A DNA stretch of 28,836 bases from a virus. Made by a program: the position numbers and the translations under genes. Below, in pieces: positions 28,509 to 28,836 of the stretch. Position 1 is the first letter of the stretch. The number at the start of each line of letters is the position of its first letter. Location of the stretch: IMG/VR virus record IMGVR_UViG_3300041809_003454, positions 1 to 28,836 of that record; one strand, 5' to 3'. Under the pieces are notes generated by a model. That model made no database searches. It was not told the DNA's origin and saw only the letters and a list, made by a program, of their open reading frames with translations.

Positions 28509-28836
28509 ACGGTTTCAAAGAGATCGTCGGGAATTGAGCGCAGAGGTCCGCGTACCGTTTAGGAATATCGAAGTAGTAGATTCGTTCCATCCTTGCGAGT
28601 TTCGTCTGATAGGCGAGCCATTGGTCAGGGACGCAAATCTCTACAACGGTCCGCGTCTTGAGGTCGAGTTTCGTCTCGGAGAACACGACGAGCGTGCCGG
28701 TATAGTATCCCTCTCCATAGGAGGCATCCAGGATGCGCTGATGCGACCATGCCTGGACAACCCGTTCGCGGGTTGAGGTCTTGACGGGCAGATGGATCTT
28801 CGCACGTCCCTCACCGAGATCGAATAGGAAGTCCAT
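28456..28836 (-). CDS. Protein of unknown function at the window edge
   Basis: A 126-residue frame starts with ATG at the last base of the window; it may begin further upstream outside the window. The sequence is alpha/beta with many aromatic residues (residues 35-65, including GEGYYTGTLVVFSE, and 85-100). No motif for a nuclease or DNA-binding domain was found. It is convergent with the methyltransferase gene and overlaps its 3' end by 53 bases. It could be a partner of the methyltransferase, but nothing except location supports that. Confidence 0.6.
   Translation of the reverse strand: MDFLFDLGEGRAKIHLPVKTSTRERVVQAWSHQRILDASYGEGYYTGTLVVFSETKLDLKTRTVVEICVPDQWLAYQTKLARMERIYYFDIPKRYADLCAQFPTISLKPFSAFFLEIEEARRGFRA

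Noticed and set aside
1-28836. CRISPR arrays, insertion sequences or integration sites
   Set aside because: No regularly spaced direct repeats, transposase or integrase pattern was seen when reading both strands.

Overview
The window looks like a stretch of a tailed-phage genome (or a prophage of the same kind) with podovirus-like virion genes. The terminase, portal, scaffold and HK97-fold capsid genes are in the classical order. They are followed by decoration/fibre genes, a beta-propeller tail protein, a head-tail adaptor and two very large internal (ejection-type) proteins. There is no tape-measure gene, no tail-tube gene and no tail frameshift, which argues for a short tail. No integrase, tRNA, IS element or CRISPR array was seen.

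Layout. 1-720: a small AT-hook-like protein and a convergent stand-alone CHC2 zinc-finger primase fragment. 720-6670: an early/replication-type cluster on the plus strand. It holds several 45-69 aa proteins, two structured RNA leaders (1083-1197 and 1400-1489), a coiled-coil protein, an SSB-like protein ending in DIPF, a SWIM zinc-finger protein, a ParB-like protein, a zinc-knuckle/HTH protein, a winged-helix protein, a His/Cys-rich peptide and a VRR-NUC nuclease. 6640-7143: a lone minus-strand membrane protein. 7206-9565: small membrane proteins, then small and large terminase. 9640-14636: portal, scaffold, capsid and a capsid-proximal gene. 14721-23942: decoration, adhesin, tail, adaptor and ejection proteins, ending at a strong bidirectional terminator. 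23986-24609 (minus): a secreted or surface-type protein. 24722-26633: a cysteine-peptidase/holin fusion and a metallophosphoesterase. 26737-28836: an accessory cassette with DUF932, a zinc ribbon, a DNA methyltransferase and a minus-strand unknown.

The host cannot be named from sequence alone. Useful clues are these. Nearly every gene from 837 to 26633 lacks a Shine-Dalgarno sequence. Recognisable sigma70-type promoters share an exact 16-bp spacer. The minus-strand protein at 23986-24609 begins with a leucine/glutamine-rich coiled segment of a style common in Patescibacteria (Parcubacteria) surface proteins. A host with reduced SD use, possibly a Patescibacterium, is my inference only. The last three plus-strand genes (26737-28508) do have SD motifs and look like an acquired module.

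The least explained signals are: (1) two consecutive structured leader RNAs, one with a well-supported pseudoknot, each ahead of a 45-codon gene; (2) a repeated 5'-leader element, AAAGGTCG(N)AAC, before five genes and once inside the peptidase gene at a possible internal holin start; and (3) the peptidase-holin fusion itself.
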